From NCBI RefSeq assembly GCF_001368795.1, contig NZ_LN831205.1, positions 72,245 through 136,244 of the forward strand: a DNA stretch of 64,000 nucleotides. The letters run 5' to 3'. The translations under genes were made by a program, and so were the position numbers. Below are positions 18,192 through 27,109 of the stretch, in pieces (the first letter of the stretch is position 1; each line of letters begins with the position of its first letter). Under the pieces are notes generated by a model that saw nothing but the letters and a program-made list of their open reading frames with translations, did no database searches and was not told the DNA's origin. The DNA is from Paenibacillus ihuae. Its GTDB lineage: Bacteria; Bacillota; Bacilli; Paenibacillales; Paenibacillaceae.

Positions 18192-18965
18192 GTGAATGAA
18201 GAAAAGGAAATAAAAGTGAGCAAGACCGACCCCGATAGTGGATATATGATTCGCGACGGCAAACCCGAGGGCTTCTTTTATCTGGACCACCGAACGGTGG
18301 ATACGAAATACAATCTCATAACCGATGTGCATGTTACGCCCGGAAATGTCCATGACTCCGTGCCCTATTTGTCGCGTTTAGATCGCCAGCAAGAACGATT
18401 TGAATTTAACGTTGAAGCCGTTGCGCTAGATTCGGGTTATTTAACGACGCCCATTTGCAGAGGACTACAAAGCCGAAAGATTTTCGCGGTGATCGCTCAC
18501 CGAAGATTTCATCCCAAGCAAGGATTGTTTCCAAAATGGAAGTTCACCTTTGATGCCGAGCGAAATCTGTATATTTGTCCAGCGAGTCACGAATTAAATT
18601 ACCGAACCACCGACCGAAAGGGCTACCGGCAGTATGCTTCCGATCCCGAACAGTGCAAAAATTGTCCGCTGCTGGGTCAATGCACGCAGTCCCGAAACCA
18701 CCGAAAGGTAGTGACGCGGCATGTCTGGGAGGACAGCAAAGAATGGGTGCGAAATAACCGGCTAAGTAAGTCCGGCAAGAAGTTATACCGCAAACGAAAA
18801 GAGACGATTGAGCGAAGCTTCGCGGATGCTAAAGAGCTCCATGGGTTTCGCTATTGCCGTTTGCGCGGACTTCCAAACGTCAGGGAACAAGCACTGATGA
18901 CGGCAGCCGTGCAGAACATGAAGAAGATGGCGATCCACTTGGATCGCCTAGAAAAACGGGGGTAA
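18192..18965 (+). CDS. IS1182-family transposase, second frame
   Basis: 257 residues from the first in-frame GTG, although the frame is open from the slip site. It carries the rest of the DDE domain: the second Asp in VALDSGYL, the zinc-ribbon-like insertion with paired Cys (CPASHE..., CKNCPLLGQC) and the catalytic Glu in KETIERSFADAK. I see no convincing ribosome binding site of its own, so it is probably made only as a fusion with the upstream frame. Together the two give about 450 residues, the normal length for the family. Confidence 0.9.
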   Translation: MNEEKEIKVSKTDPDSGYMIRDGKPEGFFYLDHRTVDTKYNLITDVHVTPGNVHDSVPYLSRLDRQQERFEFNVEAVALDSGYLTTPICRGLQSRKIFAVIAHRRFHPKQGLFPKWKFTFDAERNLYICPASHELNYRTTDRKGYRQYASDPEQCKNCPLLGQCTQSRNHRKVVTRHVWEDSKEWVRNNRLSKSGKKLYRKRKETIERSFADAKELHGFRYCRLRGLPNVREQALMTAAVQNMKKMAIHLDRLEKRG

Positions 18966-19052
18966 TCCCCTCGTTTTCCGATTGTAACTTCTGCCTGAAC
19001 GTAAAAAGAAACCCAAGGTCGTAAAAATGACCTGGGTTTCTCGACAATCTGA

Positions 19053-19069
19053 GCCCCACTTTGTGGGGT
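19053..19069. repeat. Target-site duplication of the IS1182 element, right copy
   Basis: Exact copy of 17475-17491, followed by TATTTATTTA. This side keeps the original hairpin-plus-T layout and now lies 12 bases before the ribosome binding site of the SF0329 gene. Confidence 0.9.
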
Positions 19070-19091
19070 TATTTATTTATGGAGGGATCAC

Positions 19092-19661
19092 ATGTCCTGG
19101 AGCAAATTGAAGCAGCAACTGGAGGGCTTTCTCAGCCCTGCGTTACATGGAAGGGTAGAATACCGCGCACCCGGTTACCGTTATCTGCCTGATAAATCAG
19201 GGATTTGTTATATTTCGGTAGATAAAAAGAACGTGCTCAATATGAGTGATAAAAGTAACCCTATCAGATGGTATCAGACTGAGCTGGAGATTAAGAATGA
19301 TCCGGATATCCAGATTCCTATCGCAAGTAGCGACATTGAAGCGGTCAGACAAGCTACCAAGGGGCCAGTGCCAGAGGACCGCTTAATCGTAATGGCCAGA
19401 AGCAGAAAAAGTTCCGAACATGCAAAAGAGCTTTTGTCAGCCCAGGCTGCATTAAGTAAGTCGAATTTTATCGTGGTGGCTAATAAGTTTTTAACTACTC
19501 CTATAGAGGAGAGCATAGAGAGCGATGATATGGTGCTGAATATTCTGGCTTTGGTGGATAGACGAGTCGGCAAAAAGCGGATCTTGAGCATGGCTGAGAA
19601 GATGAAGTTAAAGCATCCGGTTGTGCAGTATTTTTATGAACTACGGCGTGGTACATTATGA
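19092..19661 (+). CDS. SF0329 family protein
   Basis: 189 residues. ATG with GGAGGG at 19081-19086. The opening MSWSKLKQQLEGFLSP, the middle ICYISVDKKNVLNMSD and the late ALVDRRVGKKRIL are typical of the SF0329 family, known in Bacillus, Paenibacillus and enterobacteria but of unknown function. It is soluble, with no membrane segment. The element inserted just upstream has separated it from its original leader, so its expression may have changed. Confidence 0.85.
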   Translation: MSWSKLKQQLEGFLSPALHGRVEYRAPGYRYLPDKSGICYISVDKKNVLNMSDKSNPIRWYQTELEIKNDPDIQIPIASSDIEAVRQATKGPVPEDRLIVMARSRKSSEHAKELLSAQAALSKSNFIVVANKFLTTPIEESIESDDMVLNILALVDRRVGKKRILSMAEKMKLKHPVVQYFYELRRGTL

Positions 19662-19722
19662 AGTAAATGCGTGAGGATTGAAAGGCTGAAAGATTGATGA
19701 ATATGGGATGAGGGTTTATGTT

Positions 19723-20685
19723 ATGCCAAAAAACGATAATATGCTGGCCATTCTTTGGATGCTGAATTCGGGTGTGAAATTGACTGCAAAACAAATATCC
19801 GAAAAGTTAGAAATAAATATACGGACAGTTTATCGGTATATTGATGCACTATGTGCCAGTGGAGTGCCTATCATATCCGATACAGGTCATAATGGCGGGT
19901 ATAGCTTGCTGAATAATTTTATCAGAGCACCTCTGCTATTTGATATTGAGGAAAAAAAGGCACTCCTTCATGCTGCTGTTTTTGCAAAAGAAGCCGGATA
20001 CCCTTTGAGTGAGGCCTTAGGCAATGCAACATCAAAATTGAAAATGTATTCGAATCAGGAGCAGGAAAGTATACTTAGCCGTCATTTAGCCGGATTTGAA
20101 GTTATAAACCGTATGGGAGACCCTTCTGTTCAGCCGGTATTGGCGGAATTGGAGCAAGCTGTAGCAAACGAATTCTCTGTAGAAATTGATTATTGCACAA
20201 GGCATAAAGAACAACCCGAGAATAGGGTGATAGACCCCTATGGAATGGTTTACTGGAACAATAAATGGTATATTGTTGCATTTTGCCACCTAAGGAATGA
20301 GATGCGCTGCTTTAGGGCAGATCGGATTCTACAAATCAAGCGTACTCAAATGATATTTAAGCGTTCCGAAGCTTTTTCGGCCCGTGAATTTTTTAAGCAA
20401 CATCTGTTACCTGATGTAGTGGGCAAGGACGGATTAATTTCTTTAACTGTCAAAGGCGGGTCAGAGGCATTGGATGACTTATGCCTGCATTGGTTTTTGG
20501 GGCATCATCTGAAAGAGAGGACATCAAATCAGGCTATCTTTTTACTTGAGGAACAATCAATTCATACATATGTCCCTTATCTTCTCCTAACCTACGGGAA
20601 ATCCATTCAGGTAATCGAACCGCAGAGTTTGAAGGAAAAACTTGTTGCTGTTGCGTCGGAGTTAGTGGAATATTATCAACTTTAA
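19723..20685 (+). CDS. YafY-type transcriptional regulator with HTH and WYL domains
   Basis: 320 residues from ATG 19723, with GATGAGGG at 19707-19714. An ATG at 19708 sits inside that site. The N-terminal winged HTH_11 domain (residues about 5-60, KQISEKLEINIRTVYRYIDAL) binds DNA. A WYL domain follows (about 145-215, with VIDPYGMVYWNNKWYIVAFCH), thought to bind a nucleic-acid or nucleotide ligand, then a WCX-like C-terminus. It probably controls itself and the DJ-1-like gene downstream, a pairing common in Bacillales. Confidence 0.92.
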   Translation: MPKNDNMLAILWMLNSGVKLTAKQISEKLEINIRTVYRYIDALCASGVPIISDTGHNGGYSLLNNFIRAPLLFDIEEKKALLHAAVFAKEAGYPLSEALGNATSKLKMYSNQEQESILSRHLAGFEVINRMGDPSVQPVLAELEQAVANEFSVEIDYCTRHKEQPENRVIDPYGMVYWNNKWYIVAFCHLRNEMRCFRADRILQIKRTQMIFKRSEAFSAREFFKQHLLPDVVGKDGLISLTVKGGSEALDDLCLHWFLGHHLKERTSNQAIFLLEEQSIHTYVPYLLLTYGKSIQVIEPQSLKEKLVAVASELVEYYQL

Positions 20686-20724
20686 TAGCTTCACTGACAG
20701 TAGATGTCAGTGAAGCTATTTTAT
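20684..20724 (+). terminator. Terminator after the WYL regulator
   Basis: ATAGCTTCACTGACA and TGTCAGTGAAGCTAT form a perfect 15-bp stem with a 5-base loop, followed by TTTATAAT. It starts within the regulator's stop codon. Such a long perfect stem could also be a processing site rather than a full stop. Confidence 0.75.
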
Positions 20725-20799
20725 AATGAGGATAATCATTGATTACCGATGGATGCCTGGTAGCACTTGATGAGTTGTAAAATAAGGAGAAAATAGCAA

Positions 20800-21426
20800 A
20801 TGAATAATACGATATATCTTTATGTCTTTGACACAATGGCAGACTGGGAAATAGGTTACTTAACAGCCGAACTGAACACGGGAAGATACTATAAAAAGGG
20901 GCTGGCCCCATCAAAAATAGTTACCGTGGGAATTGAAAAAACTCCTGTAACTACAATGGGCGGACTTACAATACTGCCTGACATCAAGCTGGATGAGTGC
21001 AGCATTGAAAGCACAGATACCTTGATTTTACCCGGTGGAGAGACATGGACAGAAACCATTCATGAGCCCATCTTAACAATCGTAGAGAGGTGCTTAAAGG
21101 AAGGTACATTGGTTGCGGCGATTTGTGGTGCTACAATGGGACTTGCCCAGGCAGGATTGCTGAATTCACGCCCGCATACAAGCAATGATCTGGAATACCT
21201 TAAAATGATCTGTCCCACTTACACAGGCGAAAAGTATTTCAAAATGGGGTCTGCTGTAACTGATGGAAAACTGATCACTGCATCTGGAATAGCTCCGTTG
21301 GAATTTTCTGTTCACGTCTTGAAGGCTATGGGTGTGTTTTCTTCACAAACATTAGATGCCTGGTATAGTCTTAATAAGAGTCATGAATCCAAATATTTCT
21401 ATGAGTTGATGAATTCAATCCAGTGA
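20800..21426 (+). CDS. DJ-1/PfpI family protein
   Basis: 208 residues. ATG with AAGGAG upstream. Class I glutamine-amidotransferase-like fold: the nucleophile elbow AAICGATMGLA holds the Cys (near residue 109), and ILPGGETW holds the oxyanion and Glu side. Related proteins include YoaZ and YraA-like proteases, glyoxalases and deglycases. The preceding WYL regulator likely governs it. The exact reaction, glyoxalase or stress chaperone/protease, cannot be told from the sequence. Confidence 0.85.
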   Translation: MNNTIYLYVFDTMADWEIGYLTAELNTGRYYKKGLAPSKIVTVGIEKTPVTTMGGLTILPDIKLDECSIESTDTLILPGGETWTETIHEPILTIVERCLKEGTLVAAICGATMGLAQAGLLNSRPHTSNDLEYLKMICPTYTGEKYFKMGSAVTDGKLITASGIAPLEFSVHVLKAMGVFSSQTLDAWYSLNKSHESKYFYELMNSIQ

Positions 21427-21440
21427 AGGTATGAGCAGGG

Positions 21441-21463
21441 AGGGGGGCGCCCCTTCTTTTTTT
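21441..21463 (+). terminator. Terminator after the DJ-1 gene
   Basis: AGGGG-GGCG-CCCCT hairpin followed by TCTTTTTTT. Confidence 0.7.
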
Positions 21464-21497
21464 GAATCTATTGGGTGAGTATGCTTGTCACGGGGTT

Positions 21498-21624
21498 GTG
21501 ATATACTTTGCTTTAACATGTTGTAAGTGAAAAGAAGTAAGGGCATGAACAGGTTAGTTTACTATTTCGGGATAAAGATTTGTCCTGTATTTATAGAGCG
21601 GTTTTTGATATGACAAACTTTTGG
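21498..21624 (+). repeat. Second copy of the dus promoter/leader
   Basis: It matches 16234-16362 with scattered substitutions: GATATACTTTGCTTTAACATG, then AACAGGTTAGTTTACTATT, CGGGATAAAGA, and finally ATGACAAACTTTTGG, which equals the first codons of dus. Similarity stops there. The 43-codon frame that starts at 21610 is not dus and runs into a terminator hairpin. Confidence 0.85.
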
Positions 21625-21651
21625 ACTGTCCATGCGACAGTTCTTTTTCTT
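21625..21651 (+). terminator. Terminator just after the duplicated dus leader
   Basis: ACTGTC-CATGC-GACAGT followed by TCTTTTTCTT. Any transcript from the duplicated promoter would end here unless it is read through into the NERD gene. Confidence 0.65.
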
Positions 21652-21733
21652 GTGTGTATGTTTGGAAGGGATACATTCCCATATTGTCGAATAACCATAC
21701 ATAATGTAAATCTAGATGATACGAGGTTTTGCT

Positions 21734-22432
21734 ATGTTTAAAGCGCTATTGTCTCTTTTCAAAAGATCCGACACTAAGCCGCCCCAAGCTGTGCGTAAGG
21801 CACCAACTCACAAGTCGAAACCGAAGGTTGCTTCCACGCGAATTGGAGAATTAGGCGAGCATAAAATCAATATTCAACTTGACCAGCTCCCTAAAGAGTG
21901 TAAATCGTTAAGTGATTTATTGCTCCCTAATCCGAAATCTCGAACAGGCTACGCTCAGATTGATCATATTGTACTTTCCCCGTATTGCTTATTTGTCATT
22001 GAAACTAAAAACTATAATGGTGAAATTAAAGGTGGACGAACGGATCAACAGTGGTCAGTGAGTAACCGTTACAAGATGTATAATCCGCTGAAGCAAAACT
22101 ATGGACATATAAAGGCCATCGAGAGTTTGACAAAAGGTGTAGCGGCAGTGAAATTTGTCTCTATGGTTTCATTCACGATGAGATGTCGGTTCAGTATTGA
22201 TCCGGAGCTTCGGAAAATCCACTCGGACGAACTGGTTGTCTATGATGTTGAACTAAGTGAGTTTATCTCTAGGAAGCTGATCAGTTTGAAAACGGGAACT
22301 CCAGAACCTCCTATTTCTGCAGCGCAGGTACAAACGATATACGATCAGTTGGTTCAGGCTAATATCACTGATGCCGAGATTCGCAAGCTTCATGTACAGA
22401 GAATAAAGCAAAAGACCGAGAAGAACCTGTAA
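21734..22432 (+). CDS. NERD-domain nuclease-related protein
   Basis: 232 residues from ATG 21734, with ACGAGG seven bases before it. The ATG at 21716 lacks a site. The NERD domain covers about residues 40-165, with the restriction-endonuclease-like core QIDHIV (near 74) and IETKNYNG (near 88). These give the D...E-x-K pattern of active PD-(D/E)XK folds. The C-terminal 65 residues are helical. It is the first gene of a three-gene operon with McrB- and McrC-like proteins, so a role in cutting foreign DNA is likely. NERD proteins are also found fused to kinases and helicases, so the partner defines the job. Confidence 0.86.
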   Translation: MFKALLSLFKRSDTKPPQAVRKAPTHKSKPKVASTRIGELGEHKINIQLDQLPKECKSLSDLLLPNPKSRTGYAQIDHIVLSPYCLFVIETKNYNGEIKGGRTDQQWSVSNRYKMYNPLKQNYGHIKAIESLTKGVAAVKFVSMVSFTMRCRFSIDPELRKIHSDELVVYDVELSEFISRKLISLKTGTPEPPISAAQVQTIYDQLVQANITDAEIRKLHVQRIKQKTEKNL

Positions 22433-22465
22433 GTTACCTATCATTGGACTAAGGAGTTAACAGAA

Positions 22466-24658
22466 ATGATCAAACAACTACGAAGCTGGTGGAAGGATAC
22501 AGAGATCCCTAACCTAATCGGTCGCAAGAAAGTCGACTTTTCAATTTTTCGCGATGGCACTCATATTCCTGTTGAGTTTCATCCGGATTTTTTGGAAGCT
22601 AATCAAGGCGAGCAGCCTAATTTGGGTGAAGGAATAAAGGTTAAGCTCATCTATGATGATCGAAACTATGAAGCCACATTATTCAAAATTGATCAAGTAT
22701 CGGCTAGTCGGGAAGCTCTTCAACTCCGCTATAACGGAAATCAAACGTTGAAGGATTTGTTAATTGAAACCTTCAAGCATTCCTATTCCTACATTATGCA
22801 AGAGAGAACGAATCAACTAGCAGATGATGCGAAGAAACCTCAGGTTGTCGTTCCTGAAGATCAAGCGGAATACATAGATTTTTTTGCGACAGGCGTTCCT
22901 TTCGAATATCGTTTAGACTTTATAACGTTTAAGTCGAAGCCTAATGTATGGTGGGTCAATCAGGGAACCACCATTCAAGCGGAGAAGGAAGAGGGAATTC
23001 TGTGGGCACCCCTACTGAATACTCAAGGCCGAAAGCTATATCATTGGGAGACGATGAAGGAAGTTAAACAAGGAGATATCATTCTCCATTACTCAAATAA
23101 AGCTATTCGTTATGTTAGCCAGGTAACGGATGCGGCGGTGCAAGCACCAAAACCAGGCTCCATGGCCAATACGAACTGGCAAGAAGAAGGACGATTGGTT
23201 CGAACGGAGTATGTGGAGCTCAGTCCGCCTATTGCGCTACAACAGTTTAATCAGCAAATTATGCAACTGAACTTAACCCAAGGTCCGCTTCATTCTGGAG
23301 GTGGAGTGAATCAAGGGTATTTGTTCCGCTTTTCCAGACAAGGTCTTCAAGTGCTTCAGTCGCTCACGGCAGAATTGAATTGGCCTGACTTTACCATTCT
23401 AGATCAAGATGAGGCTACCTCCAATATGGAGAGCTCGCATGAGGTGATTCCTATGTTACCGCCGTCAGATTCTACGATTCCAACAATCCTCCACCAAATC
23501 CAATCCCACATCCGCCGCCAAGGCTTCTTCTTCCCTGAGCACCTTATCGAGAACTTTTACCTTTCGCTGAAGGCCAAGCCTTTTGTCATTTTGGCGGGTA
23601 TATCGGGCACGGGGAAGACTCGGCTGGTGAAGCTGTTTGCAGATGCTCTTGGTGCAACGAGGGATAACGGTCAGTTTACCTTGATCCCAGTCCGGCCGGA
23701 TTGGAGCGATCCTGCGGATCTGCTGGGGTATAAGGATCTTTCGGGTAGGTTCCAACCTGGTCCGATTACGAAGGTGTTCGTGGAGGCGCGGAAGCCGGAG
23801 AATCAGTACAAGCCATATTTTATCTGCCTGGATGAGATGAATTTGGCACGGGTGGAGCATTATTTCAGTGATCTGTTAAGTGTGCTGGAAACACAGGAAT
23901 GGCGGGAGGGAAGGATTACGACGCAGGACCTTATCGCTCCTACCTTGCTGGATACGCTTGAGGATCAAGTGGAGTATGGCCGTCTTGGCATCCCGGAGAA
24001 TGTGTTCTTGATCGGGACGGTGAATATGGACGAGACGACACATCCTTTTAGCAAAAAAGTACTCGACCGCGCAAGCACCTTAGAGTTCAATTACATCAAT
24101 CTGCAGCAGTATCCAGGAGATTTGGGTGAGCAGGTAGAGGCTAGTGAAGGTGCTGACGCTGCCGAGCTGAATCATCTTTTTCTGCGCTCCGATTATTTGC
24201 AACTGGTAGATGCCTATGATACCAACAAAGAGCTCGTTGTCCGGACGACAGAGAGATTGGTTAAGATCAATGCCTTGCTTGAGGATATTCATGCTCATGT
24301 GGGCTTTCGGGTGCGGGATGCGATTTGCTTCTATATGATTTATAACGATCGGTACAAGCTGATGAGTGAGGAAGAAGCTTTTGACTGGCAGCTGCTGCAA
24401 AAGATACTGCCGCGCATCCAAGGGAGCCACTCCTCGGTTCGCCGAGTCCTGTTGAACTTGATTAAGGGTGCTATTGGTAGTGGGGCTGGCGTGACGGTTA
24501 ATATTGATGATCTCATGGAGGATGCTACTCCGCTCTATATGAGATGGGCTGCTGGGCAAACTCCGCCTACGGCCAAACATCCGCAAAGTGCTCGTAAATT
24601 GGCTTTTATGCTCAGGAGGCTGGAGGAAGATGGATTCACCTCATTCTGGCTCTCTTAA
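22466..24658 (+). CDS. mcrB: McrB-type AAA+ protein with a PUA/EVE-like reader domain
   Basis: 730 residues. ATG with AAGGAG upstream. Residues 1-130 form an unrecognised domain. Residues about 150-300 (WWVNQGTT, ILWAP, KQGDIILHY) look like an EVE/PUA-type fold that reads modified bases. The AAA+ motor has GISGTGKT (near 379), CLDEMNLARVE (near 455, the McrB version of Walker B) and GTVNMDETTHPFSKKVLDRA (near 518, the NxxD sensor typical of McrB GTPases). It would drive DNA translocation for the McrC-like nuclease encoded next, with which it overlaps by 29 bases. Confidence 0.9.
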   Translation: MIKQLRSWWKDTEIPNLIGRKKVDFSIFRDGTHIPVEFHPDFLEANQGEQPNLGEGIKVKLIYDDRNYEATLFKIDQVSASREALQLRYNGNQTLKDLLIETFKHSYSYIMQERTNQLADDAKKPQVVVPEDQAEYIDFFATGVPFEYRLDFITFKSKPNVWWVNQGTTIQAEKEEGILWAPLLNTQGRKLYHWETMKEVKQGDIILHYSNKAIRYVSQVTDAAVQAPKPGSMANTNWQEEGRLVRTEYVELSPPIALQQFNQQIMQLNLTQGPLHSGGGVNQGYLFRFSRQGLQVLQSLTAELNWPDFTILDQDEATSNMESSHEVIPMLPPSDSTIPTILHQIQSHIRRQGFFFPEHLIENFYLSLKAKPFVILAGISGTGKTRLVKLFADALGATRDNGQFTLIPVRPDWSDPADLLGYKDLSGRFQPGPITKVFVEARKPENQYKPYFICLDEMNLARVEHYFSDLLSVLETQEWREGRITTQDLIAPTLLDTLEDQVEYGRLGIPENVFLIGTVNMDETTHPFSKKVLDRASTLEFNYINLQQYPGDLGEQVEASEGADAAELNHLFLRSDYLQLVDAYDTNKELVVRTTERLVKINALLEDIHAHVGFRVRDAICFYMIYNDRYKLMSEEEAFDWQLLQKILPRIQGSHSSVRRVLLNLIKGAIGSGAGVTVNIDDLMEDATPLYMRWAAGQTPPTAKHPQSARKLAFMLRRLEEDGFTSFWLS

Positions 24659-27044
24659 TGGGACGGCTGAGTTGCTCCGTGTAGAAACGGAGCTTTTTAC
24701 GCTTTTTCTCCAAGGACGGCCTTATCATCCTACGGTAGAGACCTTGCAGCTTCATCGTTCCTCTAGTCAGGAGTGGGTGAATGCACAGCTTGGGCTTGAT
24801 TGCTCCGAACGGCTGGGTAATGTGCAGATTAAAGTCTTTTCACCTGAGAGGGGCGGGATGGTGGAGTGGCAGCCGGGGAAGTCTATATTTCCATGTTTTT
24901 ATGAGACCCAATCGTATGAACTGGTTATCCAGAACAAGAGCGCGGATAGCCTTTCTTTTTATCATGAGAATGTGCTGCTGCGGCAGGCGGTTAAGCCTCT
25001 AGGGGACTCTATTCTTGCGGGTGTTCTGAACTTTGGGAATGAGGTTGGGTTGACGGAGTGGGAGGTCCGAAGCAGCGGACAGACTTTACTGCGGGTAGAG
25101 ATGGAGATTTTCCCCTCTAAGATGGATTACAAGCTGGATTACCAGAATATTTTGAATGAAGTGAACGCGCAGATTTATAATTTGGCCTTTGATTTTTTGC
25201 GTCGAACCTATCAGCTAACAGGTCTGAGGGAGACGCAGCATCAGAGCCTGACGGAGTTCTTCACCATACTACAGCATATCTTTAGACAGCTTTTGGATGC
25301 GGCCGAGCGGATTAACAAGAATCCTAATTACGCGCTGCTCCAGGATCACCGACTAGTGGATGCCAATCGGGTCAAAAAGGCCGGAAGAGAGAATATCCGT
25401 GAGCTCGCGAAGCATCCCGAACGATTGAGAGAAGATCCGAACCATGGGTTCTTGACCATCGGCAGCCGAAATTACACAGCCACACATTTAATAGAGACAC
25501 GAAAACGGCTCGCTTATGATACGAATGAGAACCGGTTTATCCGCTGGATGCTAGAACGTATTCATGGGAAGCTGAAGGAGCTCAAGGGTCGCTGGAAGAT
25601 GAACAGTAGAACTCCAGATCCATTACTGATCAAAAGATTAGATGCTATGCTCACCCAGCTAGAGCGAGTGCTCAAAATGGATTTCTTGCGTGAGGCTGGA
25701 GTGCTGAAGCAGATGTCCGTTACGCTTGTGCTGCAGATGGCCCCTGGATACCGCGAGGTCTATCGCTGTTATCTGATGCTGCTTAAAGGCCTGTCTATCC
25801 AAGGCGACCTGTTCCGCTTATCGATGAAGGATGTTGCTCAGCTCTATGAGTATTGGTGCTTCCTCAAGCTGAATCAGCTCCTGGGGCAGAAGTATAAGCT
25901 AGTGAAGCAGGATATTATTAAGGTGAATCGGAACGGTATCTTTGTTACGCTGGATCGCTCGCAGAGCGCTAAGATGGTCTATGAGAATCCAGTCAACGGA
26001 GAGCAGTTCATCCTGTATTATAATGCGATTCCCGGCTCGGATAAGACCCCGACGCTCAGTCAAAGGCCGGATAATGTACTGACTCTGAAGAAGAAGGATG
26101 CGGGCAGAGTCAAAGAGTATAAGTATGTTTTTGATGCGAAATACCGCTTAAATCCAGCCTATGAGGGCACTTCTTATCGTCAGAAATATGGTCAGCCTGG
26201 GCCTGAAGAGGATGACATTAACACGATGCATCGGTATCGGGACGCGATTGTGTACCAGGAGAAGGGCTCAGGAGAATATGAGCGAAGTATGTTTGGAGCC
26301 TATGTGTTATTCCCCTATCCGGATGAGGAGCGGTACAAGGCACACCATTTTTACAAAAGCATCGAGCTATTGAATATCGGCGCGTTACCGTTCCTACCGA
26401 ATTCCACAAGTCTGGTGGAGCAATTCTTGGATGAGATTATTCAGGATAGTCCGGAAAAAGCTTTTGAGCGCTCCACACGTCCACGGGGGACGAGAGAATA
26501 CTATGCCAATCAGCTTGCGGGTAAAAATGTGCTGGTCGGCTCTGTCCGTGGACCGGAGCAGGTGGAGGTGGCGTTGCGGAAGGCTTTTTATCATATGCCA
26601 CTAAAAAACCTTTCAGATGTAAAGATACTCACCCAGCTCGAATACGTAGCGATGTGCCAATCCAGAAAGAAGTTTACGGACCCCGCAAAAACAGGCATTC
26701 ACTGGGTAGGGAAGGTAGCGGATTGGAAGGTGCTGAGGCGTAAGGAGATCAAGGAAGTCCCTTGTCGCCCGGGTACCGAGGAAGAGCTGTACGTGCGATT
26801 TACGGTTGATGAATGGAAGAGCTTAGCCGCTCCTATTACATTAGGAGGTCAAGGGATCTACACGGTGCTCTATACCAGTAAATACATCCTGGACCGGGCC
26901 CTGGAGATAGCCGAGCTCCGTCTGGAAACGGAGGAAGAGCTGCGGGAATGGCGGGAGAAACGCCGTAAGGGCAGAGTGCAAGTGAAGCTGGATCATGAGC
27001 AATATGTGGATTTGGGGAAGGTTGTGGAAGTGAGGAATATATAG
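24630..27044 (+). CDS. mcrC: McrC-like DUF2357 / PD-(D/E)XK nuclease
   Basis: 804 residues from the ATG at 24630, inside the end of mcrB and preceded by AGGAGG and GGAGGA. The open frame extends 14 codons upstream without a better site. An N-terminal DUF2357 region (about 20-330) leads into a PDDEXK_7-type nuclease: RPDNVL (near 478) and FDAKYRL (near 500) supply Asp, Asp and Lys. A C-terminal domain after residue 600 is unassigned. It is much longer than E. coli McrC (about 350), as usual for the DUF2357 branch. It is probably the effector of a McrBC-type restriction complex with the two upstream genes. Confidence 0.88.
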   Translation: MDSPHSGSLNGTAELLRVETELFTLFLQGRPYHPTVETLQLHRSSSQEWVNAQLGLDCSERLGNVQIKVFSPERGGMVEWQPGKSIFPCFYETQSYELVIQNKSADSLSFYHENVLLRQAVKPLGDSILAGVLNFGNEVGLTEWEVRSSGQTLLRVEMEIFPSKMDYKLDYQNILNEVNAQIYNLAFDFLRRTYQLTGLRETQHQSLTEFFTILQHIFRQLLDAAERINKNPNYALLQDHRLVDANRVKKAGRENIRELAKHPERLREDPNHGFLTIGSRNYTATHLIETRKRLAYDTNENRFIRWMLERIHGKLKELKGRWKMNSRTPDPLLIKRLDAMLTQLERVLKMDFLREAGVLKQMSVTLVLQMAPGYREVYRCYLMLLKGLSIQGDLFRLSMKDVAQLYEYWCFLKLNQLLGQKYKLVKQDIIKVNRNGIFVTLDRSQSAKMVYENPVNGEQFILYYNAIPGSDKTPTLSQRPDNVLTLKKKDAGRVKEYKYVFDAKYRLNPAYEGTSYRQKYGQPGPEEDDINTMHRYRDAIVYQEKGSGEYERSMFGAYVLFPYPDEERYKAHHFYKSIELLNIGALPFLPNSTSLVEQFLDEIIQDSPEKAFERSTRPRGTREYYANQLAGKNVLVGSVRGPEQVEVALRKAFYHMPLKNLSDVKILTQLEYVAMCQSRKKFTDPAKTGIHWVGKVADWKVLRRKEIKEVPCRPGTEEELYVRFTVDEWKSLAAPITLGGQGIYTVLYTSKYILDRALEIAELRLETEEELREWREKRRKGRVQVKLDHEQYVDLGKVVEVRNI

Positions 27045-27109
27045 AATGGAATATAAGATGAAAGTGAGAGCATAGTTGTGTTATGAGTTGTAAAACATTG
27101 TCATCATGG

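Larger units (their letters stand above)
17492..19052 (+). mobile_element. Complete IS1182-family insertion sequence (1561 bp)
   Basis: Ends are TCAGGCTGTCGAGAA (17492-17506) and, on the other strand, TCAGATTGTCGAGAA (19038-19052): 13 of 15 positions match. It is flanked by a perfect 17-bp target duplication. Just inside the left end CTGTCGAGA-ACG-TCTCGACAG (17496-17516) forms a 9-bp hairpin followed by TTTATTTA, able to block read-through into the transposase. At the right end AAACCCAAGGTC pairs with GACCTGGGTTT (about 19010-19040). It carries one transposase in two frames. Intact ends and direct repeats suggest a recent insertion. It sits between dus and the SF0329 gene. Confidence 0.92.

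Noticed and set aside
21610..21741. 43-codon frame beginning with the duplicated dus start
   Set aside because: It diverges from dus after five codons, contains a terminator hairpin and overlaps the NERD start. Treated as part of the repeat.
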